NCBI GenBank assembly: GCA_015227615.1
Contig: JAALGZ010000033.1
Span: 1-64,000, forward strand
Source: Labyrinthula sp. Ha
Taxonomy: Eukaryota > Sar > Bigyra > Labyrinthulida > Labyrinthulaceae
Direction: 5' to 3'
Length of the DNA: 64,000 nucleotides
The position numbers and the translations under genes are program-made. How positions within the stretch are numbered: the first letter of the stretch is position 1; the number at the start of each line of letters is the position of its first letter. Of this stretch, positions 53,580 through 64,000 are shown in pieces. Under the pieces are notes generated by a model, which was not told the DNA's origin, did no database searches, and saw only the letters and a program-made list of their open reading frames with translations.

Positions 53580-56500
53580 TTATCAAGTATTATTGTCTTT
53601 GTTTCTTTTTTCTTTATCAATTGTTTTTGGCAGACCGGTCACGAAATATATTTCTCCGATGTCTGTCCTGAGACAATATCAGGACCAGGTTTTCTTGTAT
53701 CCGCTTTTATGGTATCTCCCTGATCCCTGTTTCGAGTTTCCACTCAGAACTCAATACAAGCTCCAGTAACACTGTCTTTGAACCGGAACTATCTTTTAAC
53801 GGACCAATATTTGACGAGTAAACCAGGAAAATAGTGACACGGCGTTAATATATATAAATGGCCTTAATACATATCAGGAAATAGAAAATAGCCACAGGAC
53901 CGGTCGAAATAATATATATAGAAAAATTATGCGGAGGGAGTAATGAAATTATTTATTAGGGAAAGAGTTATATGTTATACCAAGGAATTTGTTTTTGGTG
54001 TATGTGTGAAAGAAGTTTATGTTATGGTATAATTGTACTGAAAAATTCGTGCTAATGCTTCCATTGAAATTACCTACAGCGTTGGGGTTCAATAGCTGGG
54101 ATATGACCGGACAGAAACTATTGGTGTTATATTCAGGGTGAACCTACAATTATTATGTTCTAATGTGTTTTACCCGTGTTTTTCGTATTAATTGATATAG
54201 AATTATTTTGAAACTATTTTAAAACAATATTGATAACTATAGACTATCAAAAATAAATATACTATATATGACCTCGAGTGAGCTGGCCTGAGTTTTAATT
54301 TCATGCTTGGTTACTTGGGAAAGGTTAAATTCTTAGGGTTTATTTGCCAGTTCTAACCTACTTGTAATATATCCCGTATCTGTGTGTTCATTATAGAGAA
54401 GATTGAAAAATGAGATAAGAAAAAGAAATATACGAACTTGTTCCCTAGGCCCCAAATAAGAATAACAACCAGTAATTGCCACATAATCGTTCTCTTTCAA
54501 AGATGCTAAATTCAAAACCCCAAAATTATTTTTGAATTTGGACCTCAAATAAGGAATTATATTTAGTACCCCAAACATTTATCAATTTCTGACCACAATC
54601 ATATATTGTTTTTTAGAACTAGTGTTGTGATTAGATTATTGACATGAAGTCACTTAGATCTCCTTAACTTACAAAAGATCAATCCCACATGAGTGAAATC
54701 TTTGCTCAGGTAAGATTTGGTTTCAAGTATTATTACTAGTTGAGTGCAATGAAAAAGTTGAAAGCAATTTAGAAAAATTTATCTGATTGATTTCAACCGG
54801 CCTAATCTCTGTGAAGTTTCATAACACTAGACATGTCAACCAACGAAATTACGAAGAGAGCTGACCAGCATCAACGGTATTGTGCATTAAGGCTACTCAA
54901 ACATTCCTGTCACTTGAAAAAGCTACATTAACTGCCCCAATAATGGAGTTAAGCCAGGTCATTCTCTTGCATCCATTACAACCCCATTAACTATAGTAGC
55001 CAAAGGGTTGTAAGGAACAGCTAGAGGAATAAAAGGTATTGAACCTTCTCTAAATTCCTCTAGATAATTAGTAAACCATTGTTCTGAGCTTGATTGAAAC
55101 CAATCCACCGGGGTATTATCGGTAAATTCAGATTGTCATTAATATTTAAGGCACTCTTGGTTTTCTCAATGTACAAAAATTGTTATATCTACTCTTGGTT
55201 TGTAAAAAGTTTTCTGTTAATAGCATTCGAAGTCTTTAAATTTCTGTTTCAGAGACTTAGTACCAGATTTCTTGGTTTGCCATTACTCAGCATGACAAGA
55301 ACAATTACCAGTTCATTTTGGATTTTTTCTATCTGGTTGGCGACTGTTCTCTGTCCCATTATTATATTGTATCAATAAAAAACAACATTCTGTTCAAAAT
55401 ACTGGTTTGAGATATGCTGCACCCAAAATATAAACCTAATACTATAATTAATGCTCTGGCTGATTGAATGTTCTTATAACCAAAATTGGTATGATAAAAT
55501 CAGAATGATTTTCAAGTAGTGCAACTTGCCAACCAGTGAGAGCCATTAAATTTTCGTGAAGAAGGTCATAGACCCGGTAAAAATTTTAGTGTATGGTATA
55601 AATTTACATTGAACCATTATCATAGAGTAGTATCAGACAAACACTTTCAATGTTCCTCTCTTCAAATTTAAGTTTTTCAGTCTTGCAAAATATGTAATGA
55701 GAAGGATCTCAAATTGCAACGAATTACAAATTATAAATTTATAAAGCAGTTTCATTGAGCGAGTAGACTTTGAGTTTTAGTTGTAGCTTAAGATTAAAGA
55801 GGGATATCTTTTCTCATAATCTGAAAATCTTACTAACTAGGATGAATACCTTCTTAATCAGATAGCCCTGTAGATGAGAAAATGGTTCTTTTCTTCGATA
55901 AATATGGTTTCTTGCGTTTATTGAACTTAGTAACTACCATAGAGACCAGGATCTAGAGGAAACTTCGTATTAAACCTTGGATTCTGGCTTGAGAGATATT
56001 ATTGGGACAAAGTTTTACACTGGTTAGAAGAGCACCCCTCGGTATTTGATTTTCCAAGAGCTATTTAAGTTGTTTTATCATAGTCGGTCGAAGGGTGTCC
56101 CTGGTACTATGGAACACCTTAAGCATATATCGATATATTTTAGGTTACATAAAGTCCTGTGGAAGTTTTCATAATTATTGTGAAAGAGTTCTTACATTGC
56201 CACTGGTACATTTTAATGTGCAGGAAATAAGCCCCGATATTAATTGATATTTTGAAGCTTTAACCTTGAGATTTATACAACATTTTGCACTTTACCAGGC
56301 AAGCAGGCTGTTCAAATCTCTTTTCACACAATATTTTAGCTGATTTTTTTCGTATATATTTCTTATCTACTAACTCACCGCTCTTCTCATGACTATTCCA
56401 GGTGGTATGTACGTGATAAGCTAACTATACTAGAATACGTGCTAACCAATGTTAAAAATTCAAGCTCTTAATACCTCTTCTTCTTGAAATATTCCTATTT

Positions 56501-59500
56501 CATAAATATTTATGTATATTTCAAATTCGCATAATTCTCACGAAATATTTCTCATGTCGCTTATGCTTCTTAATTACCTTTATGGAAAATGGTTCTTTTT
56601 ATGAATGTTAACCTACAGTAAATCACTAAGAGATTAAAAGGATCTAGGGCAGATTTTTTAAGTCAACTGTACTTCATCGATTATAACACATAGAATTATT
56701 AGCATATTGAGTCTTGAATCTCAAACCGGCTAAAGCTCATAAAACAAAATTCACATTAAATATTCGCTTAAAGATAGTTCCGACCATTATGCATGAAAAT
56801 ATAAAAAAATGGTCAGGCTAAACATAGCGAAAATATTGTTTTAGTCAAAGATTAGACTAAAACAACGGAGTAAAATTTGTAATAGGAATTTGGAAAACTA
56901 GAATTTCTGCTGCTTCATAATAATTATGCCCCATATTAAGAAAAATATTACCATTAGGCTTATAGATACTGTAGTCTTAATTTTCTTTTCACATATTAAT
57001 GAGCATACGGATACCATGTAGCGTAAAATAATACTTATGAGATTAACAATACTGTATTTGATGCTTCTGAATATCCAAATACCTGACCAATAAAAAGGCA
57101 CATGTTGTTTACTTGATCTTATTTTTTTCTTACCACAACCTGATCCAAAATCACATTGATGAAAGTTTACCATCGACTTATTCAATACAATTATATTCTA
57201 TAAATCTCATTAATGGCATACAGTAAAGCCCTAACATTCTAAGAACACACCTTGTTTTACGCTTCAGTTTATTTGCAAGGATATCATTTCTTCCATTTAC
57301 TGAGAGAATTTCTCTCTATGTATAATTTTTCTAAGACAACACTTGTATTCTTCCAAGACTTATTAGTTTTCATACCCCGGATTTCCTTAATATATAGTTC
57401 TTTATTTTTTTTGGTTCGCTGCATTTTGAGGGTTAATCTAATACATTGGTCTTACTTCTTTTCCGCAATATTATTTTAGAAAACTATGGACTTCACCAAG
57501 ATTGGAGGATAGTTACGAATACCAATGAAAAGCTAAGGACATTCAAATCGATCTTATTGGACTTTTTAGCCATCACTAAGATTTATTTTCTGATTATCTT
57601 AGAATAAGGATGATTTTTGTCATTTTTCTGAGCTTCAGGAAAAATAATGCATCATGTGATGAAGAGGGTTGTTTCTGATTGCATTTTGTGAGAATTCTCG
57701 TTAGATGGGCCATCTTGCTGGCAGCTATCGAGTAGAAAATTTAATTTTAACCGACATAAGTATTTTCAAAAAATGAAATCTGGTTCAAAATTAGCTTAAG
57801 AAATCCTGAACTACTTTGGCTATGACCATTAATAGGGTTATCGTTTGATATTACGACCCTATAGCAGTCGAGTTTAGAGGAATAGCAAACTGCTGTTAAT
57901 AATTAGTGCAAGTATAGAAGTTATGGGGATTTATTTCCAACAGTATTTCACCCCGAGCCAAGAATATGATTTTTTTTTGTTAAGTAGCTTAAGCTGTTCT
58001 GGTTTCAACATATGTAATAACGGGTGACGGTTATAGTAGTGTCAATATTAAGATCAAGAAAAATATAATAGATTGTAGAGCTCAAATTTACAGCTTAGTT
58101 TACATTGACCTGGTGTCAAAATTATGTTATAGGGTATTAAGAAAAGTTCAAAGGCTAAAGTCCTTCCTTTGGAGTTCTTTTTTCATATTTTTCGACCTAG
58201 ATAAGGATTTTTAATCAAGACTAAAAGTCGCAAGGCATACATGAGCCGCCACAGAGAATCATATTAACCTGCCCCCACCCTATTTTTTGATATTTTCAAT
58301 TATGTTTGTGCTTCTTCTTTATTACTTAACTATATAAACTTTGAGGCTCAATGAAATTGAGAATTCAAATTAAGACAAGATGGAAATGTTGATTTTGGAT
58401 AACGCTGCGAAAATGCCATTTAGGGTAGTATATTATATCTAGGAAACTCAAATATCACCTGAGGAAGAGCAAAGTCGGAAAATGCATCAACAAAAAAAAT
58501 TCGTGATACTATTATATAAATTTTTACATTTTTTCCCTGAAACTGCACTTCTAGCTACGAGAGCTATGTTGTTATTAATAAGCAATTATTATCAATAAAA
58601 AATGAAATTATTTAAGGAATTAGCAGAATCACTCAATAATACAACCAAAGGATGAAGTATTTTGAAACAATTATCGCTGAAATAAGATGTATTTTTATTG
58701 GTAAATTTCTATCCACCGAAGCAAACAGGACACTATTCACATGTTATTTGTGCTACTAGTACAGGAACATACGCTCTATAAGTACAATTAGCGTGAACAT
58801 AAAAGATGAAAAACTACCGTAGACTTTCAGTGATATTCAATTTCATTCAGGAATTCTAGTGACGAATCATCAACCTTTGTCTTAATTGAAAGTAGCAGGA
58901 GAGATGCTTCATCCTTGAAACATTTCTTCTCATCAAATCTTATGGATCTCTATTAATTAGCAACAAAATTTTCAAATTTTGTACCTAACCTGAGGTGATG
59001 CATAAGGTAAGTGAGAAATTTTGAAACTATTAGTTCTGCTTTTCTATGCACATCTTTGCTTTATCTGGGGTACAGTTTTAATACTCAATAAAGTTTTTAG
59101 GAAGATGAGATTATAGAGTTTTGGTTTCGAGTGCAACATCCTATCTAAGTTTTTGCTTATGTCTCCTACTGTATAGTAATCCCTTTCCCTAGAGTAACAC
59201 TTCTTGAAAATTATGCTTTCAGTACCGCTTGACTCCAAAAATAAGATCTAGGCTCTATATGGCCATATATCAGATATAACCTGAGTGAAGATTTCAAAAA
59301 AAAGTAGCTAGTACCAAACAATCAAATTATATTAGCCTTATATAAAAATGCCATTATGCCATGAAATCATAATCAAGTAAATTCAATAGACAAGTCTTAC
59401 GGATTATGAAGAGCAATCCTCCTCTGGGTATATTACTCTTAAAAAAGTTGGTGAATTTTATGGGTTTTGCTTAAATTTCACACTTTAATCAAAAATTGTC

Positions 59501-60718
59501 TTAACCACGTTTTCATCAAATTATGTCTTTGTAGTACTGTTATTTTGTATACTATATGCTGAGGTGCTGAACTTTACAAAACTCGTTGAAAACAATAGAA
59601 CACAAATCATACAGGTGTTGGCCCGAGTCCTGAAAACAGCAGTTTGGAGATAATTGGAGAGAGGTGAACTCATAACTTCACTATATCGTCAGTTTCAAAA
59701 GATATTATCGATAAGAACATTTAGAATGAAGTAGGAATTACCACTTGCAGGCAAAAGAATCCAGAAAGTTTTGGATTTTTAGGCTAAAGTGTGAAAGCAC
59801 TTCATCATTATTATAGCTAATACCTAAAACTTGTTCATTTCTTAATTCATCTCCTTCAAGAGCCGCAATTTAATGTAAAGGAAACATGAGGATATTGCCC
59901 CTTTACGAGCGCAACGAGTGTTGGTTTCTTTGTAAGAAGTATGTTTTTGTTACTTGCACCCAATGAGAGCATAACGCAAAGTTATACCTGTTGATTTCAG
60001 ATGAGAAGACTTTAATTCCTTAACTGTATCAAGATAAACTATGAAGCCAGCCGTAGGATCTTAACAAGCATTCTAGACTACCCCTGCCCCATCCATGCCG
60101 AAGGAATAGAGTCCCTTTGCACTACAGAAGAAGTGTCACCACAAAACAAAATAGTCTAGGGTCTGATCACAACATGGAGACATGCGCTTAGAAACCTAAG
60201 TTGCTCTGCAGGTAATAAAAAGTATTTGAAGAACAAAGTATGAGTTTTTATGTGGTATTAGATATAGAGTGATCCCCTTGAAGAATTATATAAAGAGATA
60301 AATGTGGCATTTCCATTATATTCTTAAACAGTATGGAAACGCATGTACAAGTATTTTATCCTTGAAACTACGTGGAGCTAGTTCTTAGAGTTTTTTGAAT
60401 TAACAAGAATGGCCCACCTAAGAGGTATTGCCATAGATGGCTGTCTTACAAAAAGAAAAAATAAAATTTTAAATAATTAATCGCATTATTTTAAATCGTA
60501 CACTGCAGCTTTACTTAATTGATTCTGAAGTTATAATTATCCCATTTTTAAAATTGTTTACATAGAGTGTAAAGCAGGTCAGACACGATACAGAATGGCA
60601 AAGCAAACAGTCATAACAACACTCACTACATTATAGGTTGCTCTGCGTATCCTATGACGCGATTAGACAGTATATGCCATAAACGTAAATAGAATTGTTT
60701 TTCACCATAGCAGGGATT
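53580..60718. other. Long AT-rich spacer with unidentified coding-like fragments
   Basis: No intact gene is recognised. On the minus strand, 54720-55135 contains stretches with natural-looking composition (NTPVDWFQSSSEQWF; REGSIPFIPLAVPYNPLATI; EIRPVEINQINFSKLLS). An 81-aa minus ORF at 54333-54578 and a short one at 59044-59238 (YYTVGDISKNLDRMLHSKPK) are also unassigned. A hydrophobic 95-codon minus frame (56898-57185) lacks an ATG at its start. The remaining sequence, including the 59.3-60.7 kb part, shows nothing I can name. Confidence 0.4.
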
Positions 60719-62116
60719 TTAATTTTTCTTCTTACTCTGATGCTGTCTTACCAGTCTCTGTATGATAATAATAGACTTAATCTGCTGCTCGAGTGGTTTG
60801 TTTGAATTTACAGCAAAAGCCTGAATCTTTTTCCTCAATAACCATTTCCGAAAGTTCTTTTGTATCTTTGATACTTCCACCCCCATTTCTTTCTTCTCTT
60901 GCGCATTCATCAACTTCAACGCTGCTTCAATTGATGTCGATTCCTCTCCACCTCTACTAGGAGTTGCATTTGCGAGATGTACAGCCATTCGATCCTTCAA
61001 TGAAAGTGATCTCAAAGCTTCTTCTAATCCGGTTTCTTCAAGCTTCCTCATGGGACTAGTAGTACTTTTCTTAGACCCAGAATCAGAAGTTATACTGCGT
61101 TCCTCAACTGGAATGATGTTTTCTCTTATACCAACATTTGCTAAGAATCGAACAACTGAAAAATGCTTGTTTCGACGTGCTAAATCAACAGGAAGCAAAC
61201 CAATCTTATTCTGTTCACGAACTTGTGCACCTTGCTCAATTAGGAGCTTGCAAAGCACCAAACTTCCAATTTGTGCAGCTAAATGTAACGGTGTATTTTC
61301 CGAAGAATCTTCTGTTTTGCCAAATGGTAACTCTGGTAAAACCCTTTGAAACTCATGACTTAACAACAACTTTACTAATCGTTCATGATTATACAAAACA
61401 GCTAGATGAAAGAGATTGAGTCCTGAAGAATCCACATTGCCGAAACTTTTGATTTCATTATCCAGATATGCAGATGATCCAGATTTAATTCTACCTATTA
61501 AATTCTCTAAAGATGAGCATATTAGATTCTCAGAAACTTCGAACAAATCTTTCTTGCTTGAGAGAGGGAAAACTGGACTTGAATTGGAAAACTTTACCTC
61601 CTTGTTTAGTTCTTGTACTTTATATACATCCAATTTGAGAGAGTTATGCGAATGAAAGAAAGAAGAAACACGAAGCTGATTTCCACAGTTTTGCGGATAG
61701 AGTATGAGTTTGAAATGAACCTTCGGTTCCTTGCACTGTCTTATCTGATCCAAAATCTCTTCAGAAAATTTAAAACAAACTGTTCCTTGAGAGAACATTG
61801 TGGCATCCATATAAACTTCATTAGTTCCAATATTCAAAAACATTCGGCAGGATACAAAATTTAACAAGAAATTTCCACTAAGTTCCTCTCCAAAAGCATC
61901 GCAGAAGGCTATTACGATCCTGCAGTTCTCGGGTCTTGATCCCAAAACAATATATCCTGGGCAAAAATCCTTCACAAATACAGTTGATAAATTTACATTC
62001 ATATCAGAAATATCTTCGATCAAAGTGAGATCTATATCTGTTTCCATATATTGATCTTCTTCATTTTTTGTTTCAAACAAATCTTCTAAGAATTCTTCCA
62101 TGTATACTTGGGCCAT
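60719..62116 (-). CDS. Ankyrin-repeat and IQ-motif protein, CAMTA-like without CG-1 domain
   Basis: The protein is 465 aa, ATG at 62116. After an acidic N-terminus, residues about 50-145 have the strand pattern of an IPT/TIG-like immunoglobulin fold (FCPGYIVLGSRPENCRIVIA), a weak call. Ankyrin repeats occupy about 230-330 (SGLNLFHLAVLYNHERLVKL, NTPLHLAAQIGSLVLCKLLI, GLLPVDLARRNKHFSVVRFL). Two IQ-type calmodulin-binding helices end the protein (VSKIQKNFRKWLLRKK, about 415-430, and IIIIQRLVRQHQSKK). The order TIG-ankyrin-IQ, and the segment SLKDRMAVHLANATPSRG between them, resemble calmodulin-binding transcription activators, but the DNA-binding CG-1 domain is absent and the next gene starts 56 bp upstream on the other strand. 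I infer a calmodulin-regulated scaffold or transcription cofactor. Confidence 0.72.
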   Translation of the reverse strand: MAQVYMEEFLEDLFETKNEEDQYMETDIDLTLIEDISDMNVNLSTVFVKDFCPGYIVLGSRPENCRIVIAFCDAFGEELSGNFLLNFVSCRMFLNIGTNEVYMDATMFSQGTVCFKFSEEILDQIRQCKEPKVHFKLILYPQNCGNQLRVSSFFHSHNSLKLDVYKVQELNKEVKFSNSSPVFPLSSKKDLFEVSENLICSSLENLIGRIKSGSSAYLDNEIKSFGNVDSSGLNLFHLAVLYNHERLVKLLLSHEFQRVLPELPFGKTEDSSENTPLHLAAQIGSLVLCKLLIEQGAQVREQNKIGLLPVDLARRNKHFSVVRFLANVGIRENIIPVEERSITSDSGSKKSTTSPMRKLEETGLEEALRSLSLKDRMAVHLANATPSRGGEESTSIEAALKLMNAQEKKEMGVEVSKIQKNFRKWLLRKKIQAFAVNSNKPLEQQIKSIIIIQRLVRQHQSKKKN

Positions 62117-62172
62117 ATGGCCCTCTGTGTTTCTATGGAAAAGTGGAGATAGAATTGACCGTTAAAGGAGTT
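62117..62172. promoter_or_regulatory. 56-bp divergent intergenic region
   Basis: It separates the start codons of the ankyrin-IQ protein (minus) and tyrosyl-tRNA synthetase (plus). At least one promoter or 5' UTR must overlap the other gene. A short upstream ATG (ATGGAAAAGTGG, 62139) is out of frame with the synthetase. Confidence 0.5.
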
Positions 62173-63429
62173 ATGAAATTGTTAGAAAGATTAAAGAATA
62201 GAAATTTATTTTATTCAATAACAAGCCATTTAGATACGGTTAAGGCTGTAAATGGTCTTAAACCAGCGGTTTATTTTGGTATTGACCCTACGGCAGATGG
62301 GCTGCACTTAGGGAATTTGGTTGGGTTTCGAGTAATGAAAGAATTCGCAAAAGAAGGATTTGACTGTGTGTTTCTTGTTGGTGGTGGAACTGCAAATATT
62401 GGTGATCCTTCCTTTAGAGAAAGAGATAGAGGGTTGGATAAAGCTTATTTTAATAGAATAGAGGAAAACAAGCAGGGAATAATACGTGATATAGAGAGCA
62501 TAAATAGAAAGCAAGGACTAGAACAATATAAAATTGTGGACAATGAATCTTGGTTAAAAGATATAGATGTTATATCATTTTTGCGCGATACAGGAACGAG
62601 CTTTAGGGTGAATAACATGTTGTCTAAGGAAAGTATGAAGTCAAGATTAAATAACACACAGCACGGGCTTACGTTTACGGAACTTAGTTATCAAGTGTTA
62701 CAGGCTTATGATTTTGATCGTCTTTTTCATGAAGAGAACTGCATTATTCAAGTAGGTGGATCCGATCAGTGGGGTAATATTATATCTGGTATAGACCTTA
62801 TTAAACAAGACAAGAACCTAAAACAGACACCTATAGGCTATACATATCCTTTAATGACAGATGCAAAAGGAAACAAATTAGGAAAGAGTGCTGATAATCC
62901 AATATTTGTGAACAAGCATAAAACTACGAATATTGATTTCTATAACTATTTCATCAATATGGAAGATGAAAACCTAAGCAATTTGTTTTTGACCTTTACC
63001 GACTTGGATGAGGGTGAAATTGAAGGGATTATCAATTCACATTCAAACAAACCTAGTGCTCGAACTGCACAAAAACTGCTGGCCAGAGAATTATTTCTTC
63101 TTTGCCGAAGCGAAGCAGACTTTACAGAAGCTGAAACTTCTGCAAGCATACTTTTCCGAAAGCACCCGAACGAAGTTTTGTCTGATGAATATCTACGGGA
63201 TATCTTAAGACCAACGTACACGACCATCTCAAAAATGGAAGCTATAAGAAAATGTCTTTTTGATGGCTCTATTTCTAAATCGGAAATTCGACGGCTAGTT
63301 AAATCAAGAGGAATTAAGCGGAACGGCTTGGTTGTAGAATTGCACGAGTTGAATTCTTCGGTTGGTTCTGTAGGTGAAACTGTTATACTAAGCTCTGGAA
63401 AGAGAAGGGCAGGCCTTAAAATTATATAA
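62173..63429 (+). CDS. YARS2: Tyrosyl-tRNA synthetase, bacterial/organellar type
   Basis: The protein is 418 aa from the first in-frame ATG (62173). Class I signature regions are present: GIDPTADGLHLGNLVG (HIGH motif as HLGN), FTELSYQVLQAYDFDRL and VGGSDQWGNIISGIDLI (tyrosine and tRNA site), and GNKLGKSADNPIF (KMSKS motif as KLGKS). The C-terminus has an S4-like RNA-binding domain (ISKSEIRRLVKSRGIKRNG). This is the bacterial form, used in eukaryotes by mitochondria or plastids, not the cytosolic form. It charges tRNA-Tyr. The N-terminus MKLLERLKNRNLFYSITS is basic and could act as an import signal, though it is close to the catalytic domain. Intronless. It diverges from the ankyrin-IQ gene. 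Confidence 0.93.
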   Translation: MKLLERLKNRNLFYSITSHLDTVKAVNGLKPAVYFGIDPTADGLHLGNLVGFRVMKEFAKEGFDCVFLVGGGTANIGDPSFRERDRGLDKAYFNRIEENKQGIIRDIESINRKQGLEQYKIVDNESWLKDIDVISFLRDTGTSFRVNNMLSKESMKSRLNNTQHGLTFTELSYQVLQAYDFDRLFHEENCIIQVGGSDQWGNIISGIDLIKQDKNLKQTPIGYTYPLMTDAKGNKLGKSADNPIFVNKHKTTNIDFYNYFINMEDENLSNLFLTFTDLDEGEIEGIINSHSNKPSARTAQKLLARELFLLCRSEADFTEAETSASILFRKHPNEVLSDEYLRDILRPTYTTISKMEAIRKCLFDGSISKSEIRRLVKSRGIKRNGLVVELHELNSSVGSVGETVILSSGKRRAGLKII

Positions 63430-64000
63430 GGAAACTGTTTGCTGGCCAGTTGTAGAAAGTGCGCAAAAGTTTTTGAGATTCATTTTAACCAACTCTGTGT
63501 TCAGGTTTTTCTAAATCCTCGGCTATGGTATGGAGTAGAGGTTACTGATTTTGAAACAAATGTATAGCGAGGATTTTGTCTAAATCCAGAATAGTTTTTT
63601 GTTAATGACGAAAGCTACAACAAGGTATGTATATCAGAAATTAGTTTTGAATATCTCCAGTGGATGTAACAAGAAGCAACTTTTAATTATACGGCTTCCT
63701 ATCACATGTAGGTTGATTGCTTGTAACATCTATAACTGAGCTGGCGTACGGAGTACGATCTTGACGCAGTTACACTAGGTAGCCAGCAAACTTCGCAATC
63801 GCCTCAAACTTTTACCAGCTTATATTGTCTGCTATCTTGCCTATCGGCGAAGGGTCAAAGTTTGTTTTGCACACCTAACCAGTGCGGTTTAATTCATTCA
63901 ACTCCACTTAAGAGTCAATTTTTTAATTATTCTTTGGTTGGCTAACTATTGCATAAGCGCAGAGTTGAATTTAGGTGCAACAAACCATGCACCCTACTGA
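63430..64000. other. Right-end spacer
   Basis: 3' flank of the synthetase gene and AT-rich sequence to the window edge. I see no gene, repeat or RNA feature. Confidence 0.5.

Noticed and set aside
55094-55378. 94-codon plus-strand ORF of hydrophobic composition
   Set aside because: No ATG at its start, typical Phe/Leu/Ile/Ser composition of chance AT-rich frames, and the opposite strand looks more protein-like.
2081-63429. A reassigned stop codon in the nuclear code
   Set aside because: TAA, TAG and TGA all terminate intact genes at sensible family lengths, and long ORFs contain no internal stops except the SelT TGA.

Overview
This window is nuclear DNA from an AT-rich protist. The reasons are a WAVE-complex CYFIP subunit, a 7TM-RGS receptor, a peroxin, a heat-shock-factor DNA-binding domain, a mitochondrial-type alternative NADH dehydrogenase, spliceosome-type introns and a non-LTR retrotransposon. 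The standard code is used (TAA, TAG and TGA all end genes), with one in-frame TGA that reads well as selenocysteine. I cannot name the lineage. The few introns that can be resolved are extremely short (28, 28, 28 and 31 nt).

The genes sit in small islands separated by 2-9 kb of AT-rich spacer. In order: a decayed RTE-like LINE (1-1.83 kb, running off the left edge); HSF-like factor and 7TM-RGS receptor (2.1-4.4 kb); a BET-C-terminus-like protein, PEX14 and a tail-anchored protein (13.8-17.0 kb); an unknown membrane protein and NDH2 (22.2-24.6 kb); an actin-fragmin-kinase-like kinase, a four-repeat multispanning protein and an ADP-ribosylglycohydrolase-like protein (26.8-31.4 kb); a duplicated Cys-rich type I membrane protein and RNase H1 (37.8-40.2 kb); a possible unresolved spliced gene (44.6-45.1 kb); a cyclic-nucleotide-gated-type K+ channel, selenoprotein T, CYFIP and a soluble RGS protein (46.2-53.6 kb); an ankyrin-IQ CAMTA-like protein and a bacterial-type tyrosyl-tRNA synthetase (60.7-63.4 kb). 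Within islands every neighbouring pair lies on opposite strands, so promoters are shared (56-230 bp) and 3' ends are close (37-335 bp).

The spacers hold a recognisable MULE-type DNA transposon relic, a dispersed repeat pair, a minisatellite, TA microsatellites and several coding-like fragments that I could not identify. Functionally the content fits a motile cell with G-protein signalling (two RGS proteins), actin control (CYFIP, AFK-like kinase), calcium/calmodulin (IQ protein) and ion signalling. These genes need not form one pathway.

The most notable points are the selenoprotein T with its candidate SECIS, the ultra-short introns that hide exons from simple ORF finding, and the strict strand alternation.
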